Shown one piece after another: positions 43,760-53,186 of a stretch of DNA of 64,000 nt. Source of the stretch: Fallopia convolvulus (taxonomy: Eukaryota; Streptophyta; Magnoliopsida; Caryophyllales; Polygonaceae). The first letter of the stretch is position 1. Each line of letters starts with the position of its first letter. Location: NCBI GenBank assembly GCA_964016875.1, contig OZ024735.1:12439699-12503698 (forward strand), read 5' to 3'. Position numbers and translations under genes: made by a program. The notes under the pieces were generated by a model. That model worked only from the letters and a program-made list of their open reading frames with translations, had not been told where the DNA came from and ran no database searches.

Positions 43760-45599
43760 ATGTCGGACTTGAACACCCCTCTTCGTCCGAAGAGGAAGAA
43801 GGGCTTGGTTGACTTTCTCGTCCAGTTCCGATGGATTGCTGTCATATTTGTTGTGCTCCCAATTTCCTTTGTCATTTACTTCCTCATCTACCTTGGAGAT
43901 GTCCGGTCTGAGATGAAATCATATAAGCAACGTCAGAAGGAGCACGATGAGAATGTGCTGAAAGTCATAAAGCGTCTCAAGGACAGAAATCCAGCTAAAG
44001 ATGGTCTCGTATGCACAGCAAGGAAGCCTTGGATTGCCGTAGGGATGAGGAATGTTGACTACAAGAGGGCACGCCATTTTGAAGTGGACCTCTCAGCTTT
44101 CAGAAACGTTCTCAACATTGACAAGGAAAATATGATAGCAAGAGTCGAGCCTCTTGTGAACATGGGGCAGATCACCAGGGTCACTGTCCCAATGAATCTT
44201 GCTCTTGCAGTGGTTGCAGAGCTCGATGACCTTACTGTAGGCGGTCTCATCAATGGTTATGGTATTGAAGGAAGCTCTCACATCTATGGCCTCTTCTCAG
44301 ATACTGTTGTGGCTTACGAGATTGTTCTAGCTGATGGGCGCCTTGTCAGAGCTACAAGGGACAATGAGTTCTCTGATCTTTTCTATGCCATTCCTTGGTC
44401 TCAGGGAACTTTGGGTCTTTTAGTGGCTGCTGAGATAAAGCTGATCCCTATCAAGGAATACATGAAGCTGACATATACACCAGTGAAAGGCAGCTTGAAA
44501 GACCTTGCTCAGGGCTATATGGATTCCTTTGCACCCCGAGATGGAGACCAGGACAATCCCAGCAAGGTACCTGACTTTGTAGAAACCATGATCTACAATG
44601 CTAATGAAGGTGTGTGCATGACTGGAAGATACGCATCTAAGGAGGAGGCTAAGCAGAAAGGGAATGTGATCAACAACTGTGGGTGTTGGTTTAAGCCTTG
44701 GTTCTACCAGCACTGTCAGAAGGCTCTTACAAAGGGCGAGTTTGTGGAGTACATTCCTACTAGGGAGTACTACCACAGACACACTAGGTCTTTGTACTGG
44801 GAGGGGAAGCTCATCCTTCCATTCGGTGACCAGTTTTGGTTCAGGTTTCTCTTCGGGTGGCTGATGCCTCCCAAGGTTTCTCTTCTTAAAGCTACTCAAG
44901 GTGAATCCATCAGAAACTATTACCATGAGAACCACGTTATCCAGGACATGCTCGTTCCTCTCTACAAGGTTGGTGATGCCCTCGAGTGGGTGCACCGTGA
45001 GATGGAGGTACACCTTATCGACCGAAATCTTCTCTATGTTTAACTTGGTGTATAATCTATATATGATGTTCCCTTGATGTTTCAAAGATATATATGTGTT
45101 TGCGTCTTGGAGACGCTAACCTTGACCTAAACTTGCTATGTTTGCTCAGGTGTACCCTCTATGGCTCTGCCCACACAGACTGTTTAAGCTCCCAGCCAAG
45201 ACAATGGTGTACCCTGAGCCAGGCTTCGACCTTCACAAGAGACAGGGAGACTCACACTATGCTCAGATGTACACAGACGTGGGCGTCTACTACGCACCTG
45301 GACCAGTTCTGAGAGGAGAGGTGTATGACGGGGCTGAGGCCGTGAGAAAGTTGGAACAATGGCTTATTCAGAACCACGGTTTCCAGCCACAGTATGCTGT
45401 TTCTGAGCTGAATGAGAAGGACTTCTGGAAGATGTTTGATGCAGGGCTCTATGAGAATTGCAGGAGGAAGTACGGAGCAGTTGGGACGTTCATGAGTGTC
45501 TACTACAAGTCTAAGAAAGGTCGCAAGACTGAGAAGGAAGTCCAGGATGCTGAGCGTGAGGTGGCTGTGCTCGAGACTCCCTATGCCGAAGCTGATTAG
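43760..45599 (+). CDS. DWF1: Delta(24)-sterol reductase (DWARF1/DIMINUTO)
   Basis: Coding exons are 43760-45007 and 45150-45599, joined in phase 0 at ...HREME|VYPLWLCPH, giving 565 residues (Arabidopsis DWF1 has 561). The enzyme isomerises and reduces the Delta24(28)/24(25) side-chain bond, turning 24-methylenecholesterol into campesterol and isofucosterol into sitosterol. That supplies brassinosteroid synthesis and membrane sterols. Visible features: basic N terminus; one membrane anchor at residues 25-45 (WIAVIFVVLPISFVIYFLIYL), fitting the ER; FAD-binding domain about 85-235 with EPLVNMGQITR, LTVGGLINGYGIEGSSHIYG and WSQGTLGLLVAAEI; then the family C-terminal half with KYGAVGTFMSVYYKSKKGRK near the end. 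The frame is intact, with codon use unlike the surrounding elements. Calmodulin binding is known for the Arabidopsis protein. Confidence 0.97.
45008..45149 (+). other. Single coding intron of DWF1
   Basis: Donor GTACAC at 45008 and acceptor TTTGCTCAG ending at 45149; 142 bp. If retained, translation stops at TAA 45041-45043, losing 149 residues. Confidence 0.95.
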
Positions 45600-45980
45600 A
45601 TTGTTCTTTAATTGTAGTCGATCTCAGTGATCGCTACCAATATGTTTCCTTGATTTGAACTTGTTTTGTCTTGCTTGCTGCTTTTCATTTCTCCAGGAGT
45701 CTTTTTAGCTGCGGTTTAATGTTTGGATTGTGGTACTGATGATTTTGTGACATTTGGTTTTATGCACTAATGTTAGACTATTTGGTAGATGTTGAATGGA
45801 TGCATTTACAGTAAATTTTGAGCTGAGTTGGGACGAAAGGGACAGAAAATCGAGAATCAAATCCGAGTGGTGTGGTCCAGGATTTGAGCTCGTGTTTATC
45901 CTGCTCGATATATATTTGGCTATCAATTTCACTACAGTTTGGGTGTAACGCTACTCACTATAATCAATAAATTTGGAGGA
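45600..45980 (+). other. 3' UTR and downstream flank of DWF1
   Basis: T-rich sequence follows the TAG stop, without further genes. The only exact AATAAA I noted is at about 45965, so the poly-A site is not fixed. Confidence 0.4.
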
Positions 45981-46229
45981 AAAGAAGATAAGCAAATGAG
46001 AATCTGATAACGACAACTTGCAGTGCAGCACGATTATTGACCTTGTCCACCAACCCTACTCCCTTATTGTTACGTGCTCAGAAGCCCATACAAACAGTGG
46101 CGGAGCCAGCAAAGAAGATAAACAAATGAGAATACAACTTGCAGTGCAGCACAATTATTGACTATCTTCCTGTCCACCAACCCGACTCCCTTGTTGCTAC
46201 GTGCTCAGAATTACCCATACAAACATGTG
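45981..46229. repeat. Tandem duplication of about 120 bp downstream of DWF1
   Basis: Copies at 45981-46100 and 46111-46229 both run AAAGAAGATAA-CAAATGAGA through TTGCAGTGCAGCAC to CCCATACAAACA, with small indels. No coding content. Confidence 0.85.
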
Positions 46230-46494
46230 GTTTATTTTTAATGAATAAAAGTTTAAAATATAAGATCTTCGCCGATGGATGAATAGCTAATAATTTTATA
46301 ACTTCACATGGCCGTTACAATGAAGCAGAGCTTGGTAGGTTTATTTTCATACACAGGAATTTAAAGGGTGAAAGCTGTCATCATCCGAAGTCCGAAGACA
46401 AAATATTCCTAATAGACATCCCAGCAAGTGTGACTGATTTTACACAGAGTCCACATTCAAGTTGGTGGCAAACGATTGTTCTTCTACGAGTTGC
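46230..46494. other. Spacer, nothing recognised
   Basis: AT-rich sequence without ORF, repeat or motif I can name. Confidence 0.5.
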
Positions 46495-46618
46495 TCGTAC
46501 AGCTAGATTTGGAAGCTAAAGACCATCCCAAAGATAAAAAATATTTTTGTGGAAGTTATACCAAGAATGTCATCTTAAAATGCCCACATTACGATCATCT
46601 CATGAAAATACAAAACTA
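46495..46618 (+). mobile_element. LINE fragment (zinc-binding region)
   Basis: Reads in broken frame W-K-L-K/E-T-x-P-K-x-K-I-F-L-W-K-L and CPHYDHL, the plant LINE zinc-binding block. It is paralogous to 60025-60199. Confidence 0.6.
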
Positions 46619-47091
46619 CTAGCTTAATCCCGTCGTGACTTGCACGACAATGGGATAAATATGAAAACTATTTTATTGCAGTATTAAGGGTATTAAGAAA
46701 ATTTTATTCAAAAATATTAAAACTATGATTTTTAGTGTTAAACTAATTTTAAATAGTCAATTTTGTTTAAAAAATATTAGACATAATTAATGAAAAATTT
46801 TATTTATAAAAAAATTATTTGAAAATATTTTTAAAAAATTATTTGAAAATATGACCACTGTTTTATTATAGTGTTAAGCCAATTTAAATAGTCAATCTTT
46901 AAGAAGATATTTGACATGATTAAGACAATTTTATATATGTAATAAATATAAATAAAGTAATTCTAGATTATGTAATAATCAACAAATGAGAGGGACATAA
47001 GTGTAATTAGCTAAATTAATTTTTCTATGTGGCATAGTTAGATGAATGACATGTAGGATAGAGAGGTTCGACTTTAGTTATAGTATATTGA
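46619..47091 (-). mobile_element. Small non-autonomous Helitron
   Basis: On the minus strand the 5' end is TCAATATACTATAAC (47091). The 3' end is hairpin GTCGTG-CAAGT-CACGAC, then GGGATTAAG, then CTAG (46619-46622), followed by host T. It inserted between A (46618) and T (47092). Removing its 473 bp gives sequence that aligns directly with the paralogous segment at 60180-60209, so the empty site is present in this same window. Confidence 0.8.
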
Positions 47092-48156
47092 TTATGAATG
47101 TATATTTATATATACAAGTTTATCACACATATTTTTCTTTCTTGAATCTTATATGATTCCACCTGTAGTATTGTATGATACATGATTGGAGGTAAATTGT
47201 AAAAGGTGGAATTATTCACCTTTTTCACCTCCTTACTTCCATGCATGCACAAATCATGGAGATTCACTTAAGTTTTCACCCCACTATTAGCCTATTAATA
47301 GAGTCATCCTCCATTGTAAAACTTACACCAATAAAGAGCAAGAAATACATCTTCTAAAGTTCTTGCTCTCTCCCTCTCCATTCTAATATGCTAAAGTTGT
47401 TCTAAAGTTATTTTTAAGTAACCTTGTCATAAGGTTCAAGTGGTTTTACTTTATCTCTTCTTAATCTTAATCATGCAAGAATTTTATTTCCTAAAATTGT
47501 TTTGAGGAGTATTCTTTGTCGTTACCCGATTTGGGATCCTCTACATCAAAACTCGTTTTCCTACTATATTAAAAATGGATTCTTACCAAATTTAAAATCA
47601 TGTTTTAGATATAGACAAGCTAAAGCCAATATATTAGATTTGTTTAGCTCTTTTGAAGTTTAACCCGGTCTCTCCTAAGATTTTTAATACTTTCACCACT
47701 TGGATTAGAAGTAAGTTTTAACCAAAAGGATTATCAGCATGATGCTGGTAATCACAATAAGAACAAGCTAAATGAAAAGCTCAATCATAAACTTTAAGGA
47801 TTTTAAGATGACGCATTATCTCGTCGTCGGTCATGAACAATGTTGAAAGAAAAATTGGTAAAGGAGATCAAATATAGTGAAGTGGAGGAGGAGGAGGAGG
47901 AGGAGGAGGAGATAAGGCCGGAAATGAAAAAGTGAATGAATAAAAAAGGGACGAAACGGAATCAGACTCTAAGGATTTTACAGACCCTAAGGACTTATCA
48001 GAATCTAAGGATTATAATTTGTTTTTTTTTTCATTTTTTCATTATCTTTTACTTTTGTATTATGATATTACCTATGCCTATACATTGATTTGCTTTTGTC
48101 TTACAATATTGTCTATGTCTATATGTTGATTGACTACTTCTCTGACTCACGACATC
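47092..48156 (+). mobile_element. Ty1/copia (Ale/Retrofit-like) 5' region: LTR and leader
   Basis: About 75-80 percent similar to 62578-63125 (GATTGGAGGTAAATTGTA, TCATCCTCCATTGTAAAACT, AAAGTTCTTGCTCTCTCCCT). In that copy the LTR ends in AACACGTTATCAG, a common copia LTR/primer junction; here about 75 bp around the primer site are deleted. A GGA repeat (47884-47911) and a duplicated ATTGTCTATG-type stretch (48055-48130) follow. It continues at 59074 with copia gag after the E4 insertion. Confidence 0.6.
47884..47911 (+). repeat. (GGA)n microsatellite
   Basis: About nine GGA/GAG triplets in a row within the copia leader. Confidence 0.9.
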
Positions 48157-49657
48157 TGATCGCCTCTCACGATGTGCGAGGGTCAAGAGATACAAATTAT
48201 AACCCGACCCCGTTGTAGTACGTGGTGGGTGTCGAACACTCGGGAAGTCTACTCGATCGATGTGCCTAGATACCAGGAAGCTAGAAAGGAGAGCATAAAA
48301 CAAAGGAAAATAAAGAAAACAGTCGGGACCGACACTGAGGTCACGTCGGGCCCGAGGTTGGCGACAAGAGGAAGTCGGGACCGACACTGGGTAAGTCGGG
48401 CCCGAGGTAGCTGGGGATGTCGAACTCAAAGATTTTAAAAGTAGATCTTGGGCTTTTGGGTTCCTTCCCTAGTAGATTAAGGCTTTTCCACCCCAATTCA
48501 GGCAATGAGTGATGATCGGACTAGGATCGAGTGCTTTCGCCCTCGTTCCAACCATATCTACACCTCGATCCATGGGGAAATCCCCTTCGAAGCAAGGTCT
48601 TGAGATTGACACATGTTCACTTTCGCTACTTTGCCAATCTCAAGCCTTGATTCCCGACTTTCGCAAGGAATTGTAGCTCGATGTAGAGTGGGTTCCTTAG
48701 ATCAAACACTCAAGGCTATGGAATTGGGGTTTCTAGCCTAAACCTAGCTAGGGTTTTCCCCCATAACCCAAGATCAAGGAGATCTACTCCATGTGACAAG
48801 CAAAGAAAGCAATCAAATCAAAAGAGAAAGCAATCATCATAATCAATCTCAAAACAAAGCAAGGGTTCATTCAAATCCAAAGCAATCCACAAATTTAATT
48901 CAAGGGTTTTCAAATCCACAAGATCAAAGCAAATCAAAGCTAAACAATCAACAAAACCTCTCAAGTCTTCCTCCTCCTTGGCCGATTCTCTCTCTCTTCC
49001 TCCTCTTCTCCTTCCTCCTTGCTCTCCAAGTATCCTCTTGGCTCCCTTGGAACCCCCCTTTTGTGTGTGAGGGAACCCCCTTTTGTGTGTGAGGGAACCC
49101 CCCTTTTGTGTGTGAGGGAACCCCCCTTTTGTGTGTGAGGGAACCCCCCTTTTGTGTGTGAGGGAACCCCTTCTTAGAAGACAAGAGTGCCTTTTATGGA
49201 TTAAATGAGGGGCAAAAGTGGAAGTTCACAAATTCGTGCCTTGGAGCCCAAGTAGTCCGGTGACCGACTCGGCCCGACACGGAGGAACCTCGGGCCCGAG
49301 GTACTGTGCAACTCGGTCCGAGGTTGGAAACTTAAAAGTCGGGCCCGACGTTGTTGTATCTCGGTCCTGACTTCGTTCCACCTTCTTCTTAGTTGGCTTC
49401 TCTTGTTCTTCTTCATGGCTTGCTTCTCTCTTTCCAGCTTTAACTCGGCCTTTGCTCCATGTCTCGACCCTCCTTCAAATCCATCCTTGATTCATGCCAA
49501 ATTACCTACAAAACACATAAAAGGTGCGTAGTCTCCGAATCTCATAGAAATACGGGAACTAAGCTAAAAAGGAACAAAACGCACAAGAAAAGGGGAAAAA
49601 GAAACATATTTACAAACGAAATCACATATGAAAACACCACCAAATAGAGAGACATCA
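48157..49657 (-). repeat. E4 left (3') LTR
   Basis: Contains four TCGGGCCCGA palindromes (48346, 48396, 49290, 49339) and a 23-bp tandem array at 49049-49169. In minus orientation a TATA-like CCATAAAAGG near 49190-49200 lies just upstream of the array. Confidence 0.95.
49049..49169 (-). repeat. 23-bp tandem array with C/G runs in E4 left LTR
   Basis: Five full units of GGAACCCCCC-TTTTGTGTGTGAG and a partial sixth; C-run lengths 6,5,6,6,6,4. The minus (transcribed) strand therefore has six G-runs at regular spacing. Confidence 0.9.
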
Positions 49658-49694
49658 AAATACCCCATACTTAAACTTGCTTGTCCTCAAGCAA
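49658..49694 (-). promoter_or_regulatory. E4 polypurine tract and hairpin
   Basis: Minus strand: TTGCTTG-AGGA-CAAGCAA hairpin (49677-49694), then TTTAAGTATGGGGTATTT abutting the 3' LTR. This is the usual position of the plus-strand primer. Confidence 0.85.
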
Positions 49695-51338
49695 TAACAA
49701 TGTAAGCAAGACCGAAACATAATCTTCAAGTAAAGCCTCATATGAAAACACGTTTTAAGCACAAGTGATCGATATTCAAGCAAGATTACATCATCACACG
49801 TGATTAAGTGTTCCAAGGATTAAAGTCAATGCAACTAAGCCTCACTTTAGGGATATGTGAATGTGTATCACTCATCATGTGTTTGGGTTTAGCAATGAAC
49901 ACTCAAGTTCAAAAATCATGCAAGTAAGGACTTTACTATTGAAGCTAATATCACCAATTCCTCCACCTAGAGATGCCTAATGCAAAGTACACAAAGAATT
50001 TCGAACTTGGCTCAATGGAGGTCCTCAAAGAGGTTCCATTCGGCCGGGTTGTAATGGGGCTTTTGGTATTTCTCAAGGTGGGAATTATTTGGTCTTGTGG
50101 TGCTTATAATAGGGATTGAACAAACTAAACTCTCACCAATTTCACCAAATCCCACAATTACTTTCACACTCACCAACAAGACTTAACATTTTCCTTCCAA
50201 CCCGAAATTTCACTTATCATTCCACTTCATCTTTGCTCTTATGCTTTTTGTTGGATTTTCAACACTTTCTACATTTGGACCGACTTTCTTATGACATCGG
50301 GCCCGATGTTGCTTGTAACTCGGTCGGACCATTTTCTTCACTTAAGCTCTTTGCTTTATTCCACCTTACATTTCCAACATTTTCTTTCTTCCTTTTCTTT
50401 CTTCTTTCATTTTTGTACAACAAAGATGCACTACCCACATGATTCATAACACCATTCTTTGCCCTTAAACCCAAGAGAATCTCAACTCTTCAAATACAAT
50501 CCAAACCTCTCTTCTAAAGTCCAATCCCATAAGGGTCAAGTCATATAAGGCTAGGAATAATATTTTTGAGGAGTTTCAAACAAAGGCTTAGGCTAGAACG
50601 GGGCTACAAACAAAGGATTATCTTCATGGTAGGATATGGAACATTTATGTGACTAGAAGAATAAAGTTCAAAATCAATGTGACCATGCTAGGACAATTCT
50701 CATGACGGTCTCGGAAAATAGATAAACACCGCAATAGCAAGTTTTACTAAGCATGAATGAGCTAATCACACAAGAAGAATGAGGGATATGCAAATATGAT
50801 CAAGCATCCCTAAAATGGCCAAAAATCAATCTCACAAGGGTCACTCATACCTAGTTGCATAAGAACTTATCCTAGAACTCACATGCTCAATAAAACAAGC
50901 AAGATATCATGATCACATCAAAAGCAACATCATTTTAGAGGCTAAACTATCCAAAAATATGCAAAGGAATTTACATGCTCACATCATCATTAGCTTTTAT
51001 TTTGGCAATCTAAGATGGGAATTTCTAGTCCAAAACCTACAAAACACAAAATCTTTTTGTTGTTTTTAACACAATTTTTCAATTTTTTATGGATTTTTTT
51101 GCAAAATTTTTTTTCTAAAACCAAAGACTCAAACATTCCAAACACAAACTAGAAACACTAACTAAATATCCTCAAAATAATAAACAAACATAAACAAGTG
51201 AAATCATGAACACACTTACCCCCACCCCATACTTAAAATTTTTGATGTCCCCATCAAACAAGGAAATCAAAACTTAAAAGCAAGAGAGAAGAGTATGAAA
51301 AGCTCATAATTTCTTATTCTTCAATGGCATGTATGGGA
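49695..51338 (-). other. E4 non-coding region downstream of ORF1
   Basis: About 1.6 kb without a credible ORF. It holds one TCGGGCCCGA (50297), a block shared with E2 (GGGTCAAGTCATATAAGGCT, 50535), and at 51224-51258 a second hairpin-tract module. Confidence 0.7.
51224..51258 (-). promoter_or_regulatory. E4 internal hairpin-tract module after ORF1
   Basis: Minus strand: TTTGATG-GGGA-CATCAAA (51241-51258), then TTTTAAGTATGGGGTGGGGG. It shares 14 nt of the tract (ACCCCATACTTAAA, plus strand) with the true 3' tract and lies about 80 nt after the ORF1 stop. Confidence 0.75.
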
Positions 51339-53186
51339 TCACTCGAAGGGGTTGTCACGTCTACGTCCTCTTTGGAGCCTTGCTTGCCGCTCCCTCTCGT
51401 ACACTTGCTCTTGGTAGAAGTCTTGTGGTGGTGGTTGGAGTTGAGGCTCCGGGCGTGTCCATTGGTCCTCACGGGAAGGGAAGTTCCCGCTCATCCACGT
51501 ATTGTAGCTATCTTGGACTCGCCACCTTTGGTCTTCCACCTCTCTAAGCTCCTCTACCTCTCGCCTAGTGTAGCCGAGGGCCCGGTTCATCTCTTGTTGG
51601 CTAGCTTGGAAAGAACTTTGTTGTTGAAGCATTTGTTGTTGTTGTTGATACATTTGTTGTTGTTGGAGATTCACATGATGGACCTCTTGGAGAACATTTT
51701 CTTGTTGAAGTTGGAGATGAGCCATTTGGTTGGCTAATAAGGACATGTCCACCGGTTGTTGTTGCTCGGGAAACACCATTCCCGGACCGTACCATTGGGC
51801 ATAGCCTTCATAACCGCCACCTTGGAATTGCTCTCGCCTTGCACCGCTCCCTTCTCCACGTTCATAATGCCTCGGGACCTCACCACCATGGAATGAACTG
51901 GACCGACGTTGGGGAAAGTCGGGCCCGACTTGGGGTGTACCTCGGTCCTCTAGTGTTGGAGCTTGGTGCGTGGCTCGGAGGTTGGCCATCAAACCTTGGA
52001 AGCGCTCATCTTCTTCACTTTGCCCTTGATCGACATCCATGTCCTCCCCACGAGGTGCAAACACGAAGTTGTCTTGGTCGGAATCCGGTGTAGATGGAGG
52101 AGAGGTAAACCGAATGTGTTGAGATTGTTGTCGCCGCCCTTCTCTTGCACCTTGTGGGTCGCCAAATGAGTGTGGCTTGCCGGCCCACACTTGGTACCAA
52201 TTTTGATACCGAGAAAGATCATAGAGGTTGTGCACTAACCGGATCGACACACCATCATAGTTTGAATGAGGGGCCAAGGAAATCATGTAGAGCTTCTCCT
52301 TGATGATGTTGGCTTCCTTGAAATACTTCATGTTCATGAACTCAACACCATTCGGGGCCGGGGAATACTTGTCAAGATCAACTCCTAGACGCATGGCGAG
52401 CCTTGCTATCATCCCGCCGAAGTAGATCCAAGAGGAACTTTGGAAGTCCAGCACCATCTTGACCCACTCCCATGCAAGGTTCATGGGCTTCTCGGTGTTG
52501 AAGAGCATCTCATGGAGCAACATGATCTCCTCCTTCATCGGCTTGCTCAACTCATGACGAGCATAGATTGCACACCCCAAGACTCGCACCATGACCCGAA
52601 AAAGAGGGCTAGCAATCTTGGTTGTGGAGGCGCCCTTTTCCATCTCACTCTTCCCGACCACATGACGCCATACTTGGTTCACCTTCTCATTGTTAATGCC
52701 GGCCTCTTCTCTTAGGCATGGGAACCCGAAGTAGGTAGCCAAATCCCTAAGAGTGAGATTGTGGTCCTCGTTGCCCAATCGGAAAGTGATCGCCCCTTCT
52801 TCATCCTCCACATTATCATAAGTGCACTCGAATGTGGCCATAAATTCCGAAGTGAGGGCGGGGTAGTGAGCGTTGTTCCACCTTAGCATTCCATTAAGAC
52901 CGATGTGGGAGTAGCATCTTGGTAGGGCTTGATCCATGTCCATCTTCCTCACGGCTTCCCAATCAAGCCACCTCGTGTGGTGCTCAAGCGCCATATATCT
53001 TTCATAATTCTCCACTTGCTCATCATCCTCCAAATAGACATCATCCAACTTCGGCTCTTTCCTCGTCTTCTTGGACTTCTTCCTTGGCCTTTCCATATGA
53101 GAGGATGAAGCTCTTGTCTCCATTGTACCTACACACATCCAAACAAAAGGATCCAAGATAAACTCCATACAACCCAACAAAAGCAT
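51339..53186 (-). CDS. E4 ORF1, Athila ORF-1-like protein
   Basis: 615 codons, uninterrupted. The likelier start is residue 22 (METRASSSHMERPRKKSKK, ATG at 53123), because the upstream residues are hydrophobic and an AG (TGTGTGTAG) lies just before it, as expected of a spliced message. Visible parts: basic N terminus (PRKKSKKTRK); conserved domain about residues 60-330 with TRWLDWEAVRKMDMDQALPR, LTLRDLATYFGFP and SWIYFGGMIARLAMRLGVDL; a linker with VGPDFPQRR encoded by the family palindrome; a Gln-rich stretch (NLQQQQMYQQQQQMLQQQ) and heptad-like REVEELREVEDQR; basic tail QRGRRRDNPFE. This matches the Pfam 'ATHILA ORF-1' type by memory. Biochemical function is unknown. No signal peptide or envelope-like membrane anchor is seen. 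Confidence 0.85.
   Translation of the reverse strand: MLLLGCMEFILDPFVWMCVGTMETRASSSHMERPRKKSKKTRKEPKLDDVYLEDDEQVENYERYMALEHHTRWLDWEAVRKMDMDQALPRCYSHIGLNGMLRWNNAHYPALTSEFMATFECTYDNVEDEEGAITFRLGNEDHNLTLRDLATYFGFPCLREEAGINNEKVNQVWRHVVGKSEMEKGASTTKIASPLFRVMVRVLGCAIYARHELSKPMKEEIMLLHEMLFNTEKPMNLAWEWVKMVLDFQSSSWIYFGGMIARLAMRLGVDLDKYSPAPNGVEFMNMKYFKEANIIKEKLYMISLAPHSNYDGVSIRLVHNLYDLSRYQNWYQVWAGKPHSFGDPQGAREGRRQQSQHIRFTSPPSTPDSDQDNFVFAPRGEDMDVDQGQSEEDERFQGLMANLRATHQAPTLEDRGTPQVGPDFPQRRSSSFHGGEVPRHYERGEGSGARREQFQGGGYEGYAQWYGPGMVFPEQQQPVDMSLLANQMAHLQLQQENVLQEVHHVNLQQQQMYQQQQQMLQQQSSFQASQQEMNRALGYTRREVEELREVEDQRWRVQDSYNTWMSGNFPSREDQWTRPEPQLQPPPQDFYQEQVYERERQARLQRGRRRDNPFE

Noticed and set aside
44420..45085. 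Long open frame antisense to DWF1
   Set aside because: It is a shadow of the conserved sterol reductase coding sequence with no domain of its own.
45138..45599. A separate 153-codon gene after DWF1
   Set aside because: Its first codons are intron sequence. The rest is the last exon of DWF1, joined in phase 0 across standard GT-AG sites.
49049..49169. Regular 23-bp repeats as a possible CRISPR-like array
   Set aside because: Units are contiguous with no unique spacers, lie in both LTRs of a plant retrotransposon and behave as a simple tandem repeat.
51339..53186. ORF1 as an envelope protein
   Set aside because: No signal peptide, transmembrane anchor or cysteine pattern is visible. The Gln-rich, basic sequence looks more like an intracellular or nuclear protein.
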